Source: a virus. Taken from it: 27,276 bases of DNA. The first letter of the stretch is position 1, and each line of letters starts with the position of its first letter. Location of the stretch: positions 1-27,276 of the IMG/VR virus record IMGVR_UViG_3300043436_003924; one strand, written 5' to 3'. Position numbers and translations under genes: made by a program. The notes under the pieces were generated by a model, which saw only the letters and a list, made by a program, of their open reading frames with translations, searched no databases and was not told the origin of the DNA. Positions 4,916 through 10,651 of the stretch are shown piece after piece.

Positions 4916-4989
4916 GCCGGTATAGCTGAGTGGTTTAGCAGCTGATTAGTAATCAGCTGACGGGAGTTCGATTCTCTCTACCGGCACCA
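4916..4989 (+). tRNA. tRNA-Thr with anticodon AGU
   Basis: Acceptor GCCGGTA/TACCGGC, discriminator A and encoded CCA. Anticodon arm GCTGA-TTAGTAA-TCAGC (extendable to 6 bp) gives AGU. G35/U36 and G1-C72/C2-G71 fit threonine identity. A34 is unusual for bacterial tRNAs other than Arg(ACG). Confidence 0.88.
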
Positions 4990-5037
4990 TTTATATTGAT
5001 ATAAAATTGTAATTCATAATTTTATAAATTGTTAAAT

Positions 5038-5045
5038 AATAAATA
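5038..5045 (+). promoter_or_regulatory. possible late promoter of the desaturase gene
   Basis: AATAAATA (7/8 match to TATAAATA) lies 21 nt before ATG 5067. The surrounding AT-rich sequence lowers the specificity of the match. Confidence 0.35.
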
Positions 5046-5066
5046 GTAAAAATTATAAAAAGTGAA

Positions 5067-5837
5067 ATGTATAACATGAATTATCATATAAAAAACTTTA
5101 TTGCACCCATACACGTCTTATTTTTAATATCACTGGTTGGTATATATTTTAATGTAGTTGAGTTTTATCTTTGGCTTTTTTTATTAGGTTGGACATTAAT
5201 TTATGGTTTAGGACTTGTAGTTGGATTTCATAAATTATTATCTCACAAATCTTTTACAACAAACAAATATGTATCTTATTTCTTAGCTTACTTAGGATGT
5301 TTGGGAATTAGTGGATCACCTATTTGGTGGGCTGCTATACATAGAGGTCATCACCATGCTCACACAGAAACAGAAAAAGATCTCCAAACTCCTCGTCGAG
5401 GATGGTTTAATTCTTACATTGGATGGCAGTTTGGCGATGATACAAGTAAAATAAGTTTAAAATATGCTGCTGATTTAATAAAAGATCCAGTTCTTTTGTT
5501 TTTACATAAGAATTATCGTGCTGTTGTTTGGGGAACAGTGATGCTTGTTGGCGTGTTATCACCGAGTGTTGCCGTTTCATTGTTGATATTTCCAATGATT
5601 GCAGCACATCATGGTGAAAATATTACTAATTTATTTGGGCATAGTAGATTTGCTGGTTATAGAAATTTTGATACCAAAGACGATACTGTAAATAATCCAG
5701 TATTGGCTTTTATAACTTGGGGTCAACTACTGCACAACAATCATCATGCTAAACCAAATAATGACAGTTTTGCTATTAAGTGGTTCGAGATTGATCCAAC
5801 CTTTCCCTTTGTTTGGTTTTTAAAAAAATTAAAATAA
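5067..5837 (+). CDS. membrane fatty-acid (acyl-CoA/acyl-lipid) desaturase, 256 aa
   Basis: This is an integral-membrane di-iron desaturase that would insert a cis double bond into acyl chains. All three histidine boxes are present: HKLLSH (55-60), HRGHHH (92-97) and HNNHH (223-227). Hydrophobic spans flank them (about 11-30, 33-54, 68-90 and 150-180). The W-W-A-A-I-H-R-G-H-H-H context is characteristic of the delta-9 stearoyl-CoA desaturase family. It is shorter than many bacterial members (about 300-380 aa) and lacks a fused cytochrome b5, so it must use host electron donors. ATG 5067 is chosen, and ATG 5076 is also possible. A phage desaturase would plausibly remodel host membrane fluidity during infection (inference). 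Composition is as AT-rich as its neighbours, so it is not a very recent acquisition. Confidence 0.88.
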   Translation: MYNMNYHIKNFIAPIHVLFLISLVGIYFNVVEFYLWLFLLGWTLIYGLGLVVGFHKLLSHKSFTTNKYVSYFLAYLGCLGISGSPIWWAAIHRGHHHAHTETEKDLQTPRRGWFNSYIGWQFGDDTSKISLKYAADLIKDPVLLFLHKNYRAVVWGTVMLVGVLSPSVAVSLLIFPMIAAHHGENITNLFGHSRFAGYRNFDTKDDTVNNPVLAFITWGQLLHNNHHAKPNNDSFAIKWFEIDPTFPFVWFLKKLK

Positions 5838-5892
5838 TCAAGTTTTTATAAAAAAATTAAAAAAACTACTTAATAAGTAGAACAACATACAC

Positions 5893-5945
5893 TATATTAA
5901 ACAAGTAAGCAGCAAAGGTGTTGTTTATACGCTTCAAAATATACA
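5893..5945 (+). promoter_or_regulatory. divergent third copy of the RNA-locus leader, upstream of the SGNH gene
   Basis: ATTAAACAAGTAAGCA (5896-5911) is identical to 6706-6721. After a short insertion, GTTGTTTA-t-ACGCT (5920-5934) also matches. A good -10 (TATATT, 5893-5898) is present at the homologous place, but no TTGACA is seen 17 bp upstream. The boxA core is degraded (ACGCTTCAAAATAT). Confidence 0.5.
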
Positions 5946-5951
5946 TAGGTA

Positions 5952-5959
5952 GATAAATA
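5952..5959 (+). promoter_or_regulatory. T4-like late promoter, 5 nt before the ATG
   Basis: GATAAATA (7/8 match to TATAAATA), then TTTTT, then ATG 5965. The spacing is as at 1517, 8209, 13450 and 16447. Confidence 0.55.
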
Positions 5960-5964
5960 TTTTT

Positions 5965-6648
5965 ATGAAAAATGTTTGGATTTTCGGTGACAGTTATGCA
6001 GATAAAAATTATAACAACGCCTGTATCGAAAATTGGCCAATGTTATTAGAAAAAAAATATAATGTAAAAAACTTTGCAGTTGCAGGTTCTGGTCCAGAAT
6101 ACAGTATTAACACTTTGTATAACGAATTTAGAAAAACTAATGCAACTGACGTAAAAAAAACTACAGTTATATTTTTCATAAGTGCAGTATCTAGATACAA
6201 CTTTTCTTTTTTACCACCACAATATCAGTGTTTAATAAAATTTGTAAATTATAATAAATCTGACATAAATCGCAAGCTTATTAATGCTCATGGAGACAAA
6301 AAGAAAATTTTATTTTTACAAGAATTTTTTAGAGAATATCATCTAAATCAACCCGATGAAATACAATATTTAAAAATATTAGGAACACTACAGATTTTAA
6401 GCAACAGATTTGAAAAAGTGTTGTGTATACCTTGTTTTAATCACATACCCGACTATGTTTCAACAAATACAGACAATTTTTATCTCTTTTCTCATATACC
6501 GTTTTATGTTAAAATGGACAAACAAAACTTTAAGTTTGGTCAAGATCCAAGATCAAATCATCTAGATAACGATAAACATCTAGAATTTTATGAACAATTA
6601 AAAAATTGGATTGATTTTAATCTTCTTGTTGACATTGAAAAAAAATAA
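5965..6648 (+). CDS. SGNH/GDSL-hydrolase-like protein (227 aa)
   Basis: The N-terminus VWIFGDSYAD carries the block I Gly-Asp-Ser (8-10) with the nucleophile candidate S10. A block III-like GSGPEYSIN follows near residue 41. The C-terminal block has D194PRSNHLDNDKH205, which could supply the catalytic Asp/His (H199 or H205). SGNH enzymes hydrolyse esters on lipids or acetylated glycans. In phages they are often virion or cell-surface-modifying proteins, but no fibre domain is fused here. No signal peptide. A late promoter and the divergent RNA-locus leader both lie upstream. The substrate is unknown. Confidence 0.65.
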   Translation: MKNVWIFGDSYADKNYNNACIENWPMLLEKKYNVKNFAVAGSGPEYSINTLYNEFRKTNATDVKKTTVIFFISAVSRYNFSFLPPQYQCLIKFVNYNKSDINRKLINAHGDKKKILFLQEFFREYHLNQPDEIQYLKILGTLQILSNRFEKVLCIPCFNHIPDYVSTNTDNFYLFSHIPFYVKMDKQNFKFGQDPRSNHLDNDKHLEFYEQLKNWIDFNLLVDIEKK

Positions 6649-6680
6649 TAGTTAAATAACAGAAAAATTTTAAAAAGAGG

Positions 6681-6708
6681 TTGACATTGTGCGTAACGAT
6701 GTTAAATT
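6681..6708 (+). promoter_or_regulatory. sigma70-like promoter of the large RNA locus
   Basis: TTGACA lies at 6681-6686 and TAAATT at 6703-6708, with a 16-bp spacer. It is homologous in layout to 4-32. The predicted start at about 6715 coincides with the start of the shared leader. Confidence 0.65.
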
Positions 6709-6713
6709 AAACA

Positions 6714-6745
6714 AGTAAGCAAGAAGTTGTTTACACGCTCTTTGA
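6714..6745 (+). repeat. boxA-type transcribed leader, copy 2
   Basis: The 32 bases are identical to 38-69. They end in ACGCTCTTTGA and are followed by TAATTT, an rRNA-type boxA. The flanking promoter and downstream sequences differ, so conservation is focused on the leader itself, as expected of a functional RNA signal. Confidence 0.7.
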
Positions 6746-7795
6746 TAATTTGGTAAACACTGTGTTTACACAGGTATATTGGGTAGTAGCACTGTCAAGT
6801 AACTAGGGTGGTTCCTAGCGAAACAACAGGGCCACACGCTACTGACAATAGGTTGAAATGGCAATGCTAACCACTATGTCTATCGACTGACGATAAGATA
6901 AACAATATATCGTTGTAAACACAGTAAGATGGGCGGCTTAGCGTCCACATAAGGGTAAGTGCAGTAATGCACCCAAAGCAAGGTTTCCTATAAACTTGCG
7001 CCAGCAATGGTCCATCTAAGCAAGCCTGGGTTAACATTACTCGTCTTGAGCGTAAGTAATGTCCGTCCGTAGAAAGGCGGTATCCAGTAAGTTAGAAGAA
7101 CTGTCCGTAAGGATAGTCGCAGAGCCGGTCGGTGAGCGATAAGAGGGTTGGCGCCCGAACAGTTTTTAGCCAAACTAACGAATGGAAAATACCAACAGGT
7201 AGTTAACTAGTCTGAGCCTGCAAGCAAAGGCAAGTTAGCATCTTGAGCGTTGAAGGGAATTAATAAACCGGAGACGTGAAAAGACGTTGAGTAGTCCGCA
7301 AGACAAAAGACAGTCGGTGTGTTGTATTTTGCGTCTAACAAGGCGTGAAGCAACTGGGACAGCACATCGAAGTAGGTTCGCAATATTGCTTAACGGTAAA
7401 GCAATCGTCTTGATAACGATCGAATGCGGGTTCAACTCCTGCTATTGAAACAAAAGCGAAAGACTGTCCCGGTACGTTGTGAAAGGTGGTTAATGCCACA
7501 CTCGCAAGAGAATGTGGTCTACGGATGCTCGCAAGGCTGATGTAGTTGTTCGGAAAGATAGCGTAACGGTTTAGCGACTGTGAACTGCTCGCAAGGCAGA
7601 CGAAAGATAGAAGGACGAGTAGCAACGTGCGACGAGAGAAACGCCACTCTCCAAAAAAGGCACCACTGGGAGATACAGGATGACCGTAAAAGGCTCCTGT
7701 GGATAACGAGAGAACGTGGCTCGCAAGGCTAACGGTAATGCTCAAAGGCTCCTACAGCAAGGCATAATCTCAGCCTATGCAAAAATTAAGTTTAA
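6746..7795 (+). ncRNA. candidate giant ornate structured RNA (GOLLD/ROOL-like), about 1.05 kb
   Basis: This stretch has no plausible gene on either strand, is dense in hairpins, and follows a promoter plus boxA. Visible helices: GTAAACA/TGTTTAC (6753-6759/6763-6769); GTGC/GCAC near 6958-6972; ACATTAC/GTAATGT (about 7033-7061); TCC-GTAA-GGA (about 7104); AGTTT/AAACT (about 7161-7175); and GGGACAG (7356-7362) with CTGTCCC (7464-7470), which closes around a tRNA-like domain. At least four loops read TCGCAAG (about 7502, 7529, 7588, 7720), several closed by GC pairs. Known biology: GOLLD and ROOL RNAs are phage-encoded, 500-900 nt, beside tRNAs, and some GOLLD RNAs contain a tRNA. I cannot confirm homology, so the ends and family are uncertain. 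RNase P RNA and tmRNA signatures were not seen. Confidence 0.6.
7379..7449 (+). tRNA. tRNA-like domain inside the large RNA; no CCA
   Basis: The D arm GCTT-AACGGTA-AAGC, anticodon arm ATCGT-CTTGATA-ACGAT and T arm GCGGG-TTCAACT-CCTGC are all well formed. The acceptor has only CAATA/TATTG (7381-7385/7443-7447), with the two terminal pairs broken, and no CCA follows. By geometry the anticodon would be UGA with T37, which is not a functional serine tRNA (no long arm, pyrimidine 37). GAU is one base over. It is enclosed by the 7-bp helix 7356-7362/7464-7470. It reads as a tRNA mimic or degenerate tRNA built into the RNA. Confidence 0.6.
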
Positions 7796-7873
7796 CGACA
7801 TGTTAGTTCAAAAACCGGTACCGTTTGTGGAAAGTGATAAGAGGATTGACATATCTTTTAACTTAACTTGTTG

Positions 7874-8033
7874 AACAGTTTTCGAGTTCCGACCCATTTG
7901 GAAGTAGGCGACTACTCCATTTCCGAGACTGTTCTACCAGTTAAGTCTGTTTTCACATACATCCCGTAAACGAGGGTCGGCCACCCAAACTTTACTGAAA
8001 CACGCAATGCGCTGGGGTGTATGTGTAAACAGA
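7874..8033 (+). ncRNA. 3' hairpin domain of the large RNA locus, with a 20-bp helix before tRNA-Met
   Basis: AACAGT (7874-7879) pairs with ACTGTT (7928-7933) around a GTAG-GCGA-CTAC tetraloop hairpin. Next, 7946-7965 pairs with 8014-8033 over 20 bp with one mismatch and one G-U, enclosing GGGT/ACCC and the segment TGCGCTGG (8008-8015). That segment is perfectly complementary to the 3' acceptor strand of the following tRNA. It may be the 3' end of the giant RNA or a separate processing element. Confidence 0.5.
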
Positions 8034-8037
8034 ATAT

Positions 8038-8113
8038 TGCGGGGTAGAGAAGCGGCATCTCGTTTGGCTCATAACCAAAAGATCGTGGGTTCGAGTCCCA
8101 CCCAGCGCAACCA
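8038..8113 (+). tRNA. tRNA-Met(CAU) with imperfect acceptor stem
   Basis: D arm GAGA/TCTC, anticodon arm TTTGG-CTCATAA-CCAAA (CAU), T arm GTGGG-TTCGAGT-CCCAC and encoded CCA are good. The adjacent 5' strand TGCGGGG pairs with CAGCGCA only with a two-base mismatch or bulge. A distant 5' sequence TGCGCTGG (8008-8015) pairs perfectly with CCAGCGCA (8102-8109). The anticodon stem lacks the three G-C pairs of initiator tRNA. A CAU tRNA could also be Ile(k2C), which I cannot exclude. Confidence 0.75.
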
Positions 8114-8119
8114 AACACT

Positions 8120-8210
8120 GGAAGTTTGGCAGAGATGGATTATTGCACCGGTCTTGAAAACCGACGGCGCTGAAAGGCGTCCCAGGGTTCGAATCCCTGA
8201 ACTTCCGCCA
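8120..8210 (+). tRNA. tRNA-Ser(UGA)
   Basis: Acceptor GGAAGTT/AACTTCC, discriminator G and encoded CCA. Anticodon loop CTTGAAA gives UGA. The long variable arm is GGCGC-TGAAA-GGCGTC-like, as expected for serine. Confidence 0.95.
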
Positions 8211-8216
8211 TAAATA
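8209..8216 (+). promoter_or_regulatory. T4-like late promoter overlapping the CCA end of tRNA-Ser
   Basis: CATAAATA (7/8 match) begins inside the tRNA CCA and is followed by ATGT and ATG 8221. The spacing of 4 nt to the start codon predicts a leaderless transcript. Confidence 0.55.
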
Positions 8217-8220
8217 ATGT

Positions 8221-8661
8221 ATGAAATATAAAGAACTTTTTGAGTTAAGAAATACTGCGATGGATTACTTTAAACAAAAGTTTCCACGTACACCAGATTA
8301 TGTCATACAAGACTTTATATACAAGCATTATAAAAACAATCCCGATCAAATCGATTCTGACACAGTAGATTGGTTGAACGAGTTAACTTGGGATAAAAAA
8401 ACAATACTTGTAACACTTGATATTTTTGACGACTGGACACAAGATCGTTTACGTCAGCTAATAGGCGATGCTGCACAAACAGCAGATCCTAGATACAAGA
8501 CACAACAAGATATAGTAAATAAAACTGGCATAAGCAACGAACCAATTATAGTTACAGTAGAAGATGGTAAGTATGTTTTGCAAGAAGGATGGCACAGAAC
8601 TGTTGCAGCATTAAAAAAGTATCCTAAGGGATACAAACAGGTTGCATATATAGGTAGTTAG
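8221..8661 (+). CDS. ParB/Srx-fold-like hypothetical protein (146 aa)
   Basis: The C-terminal part reads EPIIVTVEDGKYVLQEGWHRTVAALKKY. A beta strand, then a G-x-H-R-x-x-A-A helix start, resembles the ParB-like nuclease core seen in the 1529 protein (DGHHR). The helical N-terminal half (MKYKELFELRNTAMDYFKQKFPRTPDYVIQDFIY) has no family I recognise. It is a single-domain orphan beside tRNAs, driven by its own late-type promoter. Function unknown, and nuclease activity is not implied. Confidence 0.6.
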   Translation: MKYKELFELRNTAMDYFKQKFPRTPDYVIQDFIYKHYKNNPDQIDSDTVDWLNELTWDKKTILVTLDIFDDWTQDRLRQLIGDAAQTADPRYKTQQDIVNKTGISNEPIIVTVEDGKYVLQEGWHRTVAALKKYPKGYKQVAYIGS

Positions 8662-8679
8662 TGCTATATTACAAATAAG

Positions 8680-8754
8680 GCGGAATTAGCTCAGTGGTAG
8701 AGCCCCTCGTTTACACCGAGGTTGTCGGGAGTTCGACCCTCTCATTCCGCACCA
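8680..8754 (+). tRNA. tRNA-Val(UAC)
   Basis: Acceptor GCGGAAT/ATTCCGC, discriminator A and encoded CCA. Anticodon loop TTTACAC gives UAC on a CCTCG/CGAGG stem. T-loop TTCGACC. Confidence 0.94.
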
Positions 8755-8759
8755 ATTAA

Positions 8760-8806
8760 GACCGAATGTCACTGTACTGGTCTAGTCACCTTTATACACT
8801 TCGGTC
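8760..8806 (+). ncRNA. hairpin between tRNA-Val and tRNA-Asp
   Basis: GACCGAA (8760-8766) pairs with TTCGGTC (8800-8806), extendable through GT/AC, closing a 33-nt loop. It is not followed by a T run, so it is not a terminator. Probably a processing spacer. Confidence 0.3.
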
Positions 8807-8815
8807 GTCTAATAC

Positions 8816-8892
8816 GGCCTGTTAGTCGAGTGGTTTAAGACGTCGGCCTGTCACGCCGAAGATCACGGGTTCAATCCCCGTACAGGTCGCCA
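8816..8892 (+). tRNA. tRNA-Asp(GUC)
   Basis: Acceptor GGCCTGT/ACAGGTC (one G-U), discriminator G and encoded CCA. Anticodon arm TCGGC-CTGTCAC-GCCGA gives GUC. Confidence 0.94.
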
Positions 8893-8895
8893 ACA

Positions 8896-9058
8896 TTTTT
8901 TTCGAAGTGAAACAAGGTAGTTACAGTAATCAATTATGTAGCGTTCACATTCTAGTCCTTGTTTAAATGGTGTAAAAAGAGACATATAGATGTTCTTAAG
9001 GCAGCTGGGCCCGTTAAAATTCTACTAGAGAATGAGCTGATGCCAGCTTCGAAAAAAA
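8896..9058 (+). ncRNA. compact structured RNA closed by a perfect 12-bp helix
   Basis: TTTTTTTCGAAG (8896-8907) is exactly complementary to CTTCGAAAAAAA (9047-9058). Inside, AAACAAGG (8910-8917) pairs with CCTTGTTT (8957-8964), ACAT/ATGT forms a small hairpin near 8982, and AGCTGG (9003-9008) pairs with CCAGCT (9043-9048, overlapping the closing helix by two bases). No ORF or ribosome site. It lies 3 nt after tRNA-Asp and 2 nt before tRNA-Leu, so tRNA end processing would release it as an RNA of about 165 nt. The family is not recognised. Confidence 0.55.
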
Positions 9059-9060
9059 TT

Positions 9061-9144
9061 GCCCCTATGGTGAAATGGTAGCCGCGGAAGATTCAAAATC
9101 TTTTGCCGAAAGGCGTGCTGGTTCAAGTCCGGCTAGGGGTACCA
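9061..9144 (+). tRNA. tRNA-Leu(CAA)
   Basis: Acceptor GCCCCTA/TAGGGGT (terminal G-U), discriminator A and encoded CCA. Anticodon loop TTCAAAA gives CAA. Variable arm TGCCGAAAGGCGT as in class II. Confidence 0.93.
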
Positions 9145-9154
9145 AATACTAAAT

Positions 9155-9238
9155 GCCCGCTTGGTGAAATTGGTAGCCGCGGCAGACTTAAAATTTGCTT
9201 CCTCAGGAGTGCCGGTTCGAGTCCGGCAGTGGGCACCA
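9155..9238 (+). tRNA. tRNA-Leu(UAA)
   Basis: Acceptor GCCCGCT/AGTGGGC (one G-U), discriminator A and encoded CCA. Anticodon loop CTTAAAA gives UAA. Variable arm CTTCCTCAGGAGT. It is the last gene of the array. Confidence 0.94.
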
Positions 9239-9252
9239 ATACAAAAGATACA

Positions 9253-9275
9253 AAAGGCACCCTAGGGTGCCTTTT
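9253..9275 (+). terminator. Rho-independent terminator ending the tRNA array
   Basis: A perfect 10-bp stem AAAGGCACCC (9253-9262) and GGGTGCCTTT (9265-9274) with a 2-nt TA centre is followed by T-rich TCTCTT. It lies 15 nt after tRNA-Leu(UAA) and immediately before the ligase promoter, so it separates the two transcription units. Confidence 0.9.
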
Positions 9276-9278
9276 CTC

Positions 9279-9307
9279 TTGACTACTCTTTGCTTGTTTG
9301 TTACTAT
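9279..9307 (+). promoter_or_regulatory. sigma70 promoter of the DNA ligase operon
   Basis: TTGACT (9279-9284), 17-bp spacer, TACTAT (9302-9307). The predicted start near 9314 leaves a short leader containing ATAGGAGA before ATG 9326. This is a typical host-polymerase (early) phage promoter. Confidence 0.85.
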
Positions 9308-9325
9308 GCACTATAGGAGATTAAC

Positions 9326-10651
9326 ATGCGCACACAACCCGACTCGATTATTCGTGACCTTGAAAATCACAACAGCCGACTGGACAAAGAAGCAATCATC
9401 GAATCTGCTGTTAAAGAAAACCTCAACGAATTCTTTGACGGTGTTCGTATGGCGCTGGATCCGTTGGTTACATTTGGCGTTAAGCAAGTGCCATTTAAAG
9501 ATACCGACGACGGGCAAGGACTACCATGGTCTGTTTTTGTACAATTGGCCGACGATCTTCGTTATCGTAATCTAACTGGACATGCTGCACGTGATGCAAT
9601 TGAACTAACAATGCAAGTTGCAACACGATCGCAATGGAATGATTGGTATCGTAGAATTCTAATCAAAGATCTACGTTGCGGGGTAAGTGAAAAAACTGTG
9701 AACAAAGTTGCTAAAAATCATCCTGAATATCAAGTGCCTATTTTTGAATGTATGCTTGCTCACGACAGTGCCAATCACGAAAAAAAGATGACTGGACGCA
9801 AACAGATTGAAGTTAAACTTGACGGTGTTCGTGTATTGGTTGTAATTTACGACTGCGAAGGCAAGAATATTGCACTGTTTAGTCGAAACGGAAAACAGTT
9901 TCATAACTTTGATCATATCATTAAAGAAATTCGCACAGTTCTTAAAGACCGCCCTGCTCCTTATCCGCTAGTGTTAGATGGCGAAGTTATGAGTGCTAGT
10001 TTTCAAGATCTTATGAAGCAGGTACACCGTAAAGACAATGTATCGGCCAATGATGCAGTTCTGCATTTGTTTGATATTGTTCCTCTTGGATGTTTTCTAA
10101 ACGGTGTGTGGGACAAGCCTCAGCATCTGCGCAGTGAAATGGTTCGTGCCTGGACAGAAGAACACAAGGACGTCTTAACGCACGTTACAGCACTGAGTTG
10201 GGAAACAGTGGATCTTGACACCGACACTGGATATCAACGCTTTGTAGAGCTTAATAAGCGGGCTGTAGCAGGTGGTTACGAAGGTGTTATGATCAAGGAT
10301 GTTGATGCACCTTATGAGTGCAAACGTAGCCACAGCTGGCTCAAAGCAAAGCCGTTTATTGAAGTTACATTGGAGATTGTCGATCTTGAAGCAGGGACGG
10401 GAAAAAACACAGGAAAGCTCGGGGCTTTGGTATGCACTGGGCAGGATGACGGGAAAGATATTAGGGTCAATGTTGGTAGCGGGCTCACAGACGAGCAACG
10501 TGATACTTTTTGGCGTGACCGTGATCGTCTTGTTGGATCTCTTGTGGAAATTAGGGCTGATGCAGTAACGCAGAATCAAGACGGCACTTACAGTCTGCGT
10601 TTTCCGCGATTTAAAACATTCCGCGGATTTGCATCTGGAGAAAAACTGTGA
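9326..10651 (+). CDS. ATP-dependent DNA ligase (441 aa)
   Basis: Seals 3'-OH/5'-phosphate nicks during phage replication and repair. The nucleotidyl-transferase motifs appear in order: motif I EVKLDGVR with adenylated K164; FSRNGK (185-190) motif III; LDGEV (217-221) motif IIIa; EGVMIKD (319-325) motif IV; WLKAKP (338-343) motif V. An OB-fold domain with EIRADAVTQNQDGTYSLRFPRF at the end follows. The N-terminal helical region (1-150) includes DLRCGVSEKTVNK, as in T4 gp30-type ligases. The start is supported by AGGAGA 6 nt upstream and the promoter. The stop overlaps the next gene's GTG by 4 nt, so this is the first gene of an operon. Confidence 0.95.
   Translation: MRTQPDSIIRDLENHNSRLDKEAIIESAVKENLNEFFDGVRMALDPLVTFGVKQVPFKDTDDGQGLPWSVFVQLADDLRYRNLTGHAARDAIELTMQVATRSQWNDWYRRILIKDLRCGVSEKTVNKVAKNHPEYQVPIFECMLAHDSANHEKKMTGRKQIEVKLDGVRVLVVIYDCEGKNIALFSRNGKQFHNFDHIIKEIRTVLKDRPAPYPLVLDGEVMSASFQDLMKQVHRKDNVSANDAVLHLFDIVPLGCFLNGVWDKPQHLRSEMVRAWTEEHKDVLTHVTALSWETVDLDTDTGYQRFVELNKRAVAGGYEGVMIKDVDAPYECKRSHSWLKAKPFIEVTLEIVDLEAGTGKNTGKLGALVCTGQDDGKDIRVNVGSGLTDEQRDTFWRDRDRLVGSLVEIRADAVTQNQDGTYSLRFPRFKTFRGFASGEKL

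Noticed and set aside
5867-5885. CTACTTAATAAGTAG palindrome after the desaturase as a terminator.
   Set aside because: The loop would be only 1-3 nt, the stem is AT-rich, and no T run follows on the plus strand.
7335-7745. Minus-strand open frame of 136 codons in the large RNA region.
   Set aside because: It is low-complexity Ser/Leu-rich, has no ribosome site or promoter, crosses the tRNA-like domain, and is antisense to structured RNA. It is the longest frame there but not convincing.
6746-7795. Possible rRNA, RNase P RNA, tmRNA or group I intron.
   Set aside because: No rRNA core sequences, no GAGGAAAGTCC-type RNase P core, no tmRNA tag ORF with alanyl acceptor ends, and no spliced gene halves flanking it. 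The giant ornate RNA idea fits the context better.
7846-7874. TTGACA at 7846 as a third RNA-locus promoter.
   Set aside because: No acceptable -10 lies 15-18 bp downstream, and the leader repeat is absent.
8903-8925. GAAGTGAAACAAGGTAG looks like the 3' end of 16S rRNA (GAAGTCGTAACAAGGTAG).
   Set aside because: Nothing like helix 45 or the anti-Shine-Dalgarno tail follows, and AAACAAGG is accounted for by its pairing with 8957-8964. Likely coincidence.
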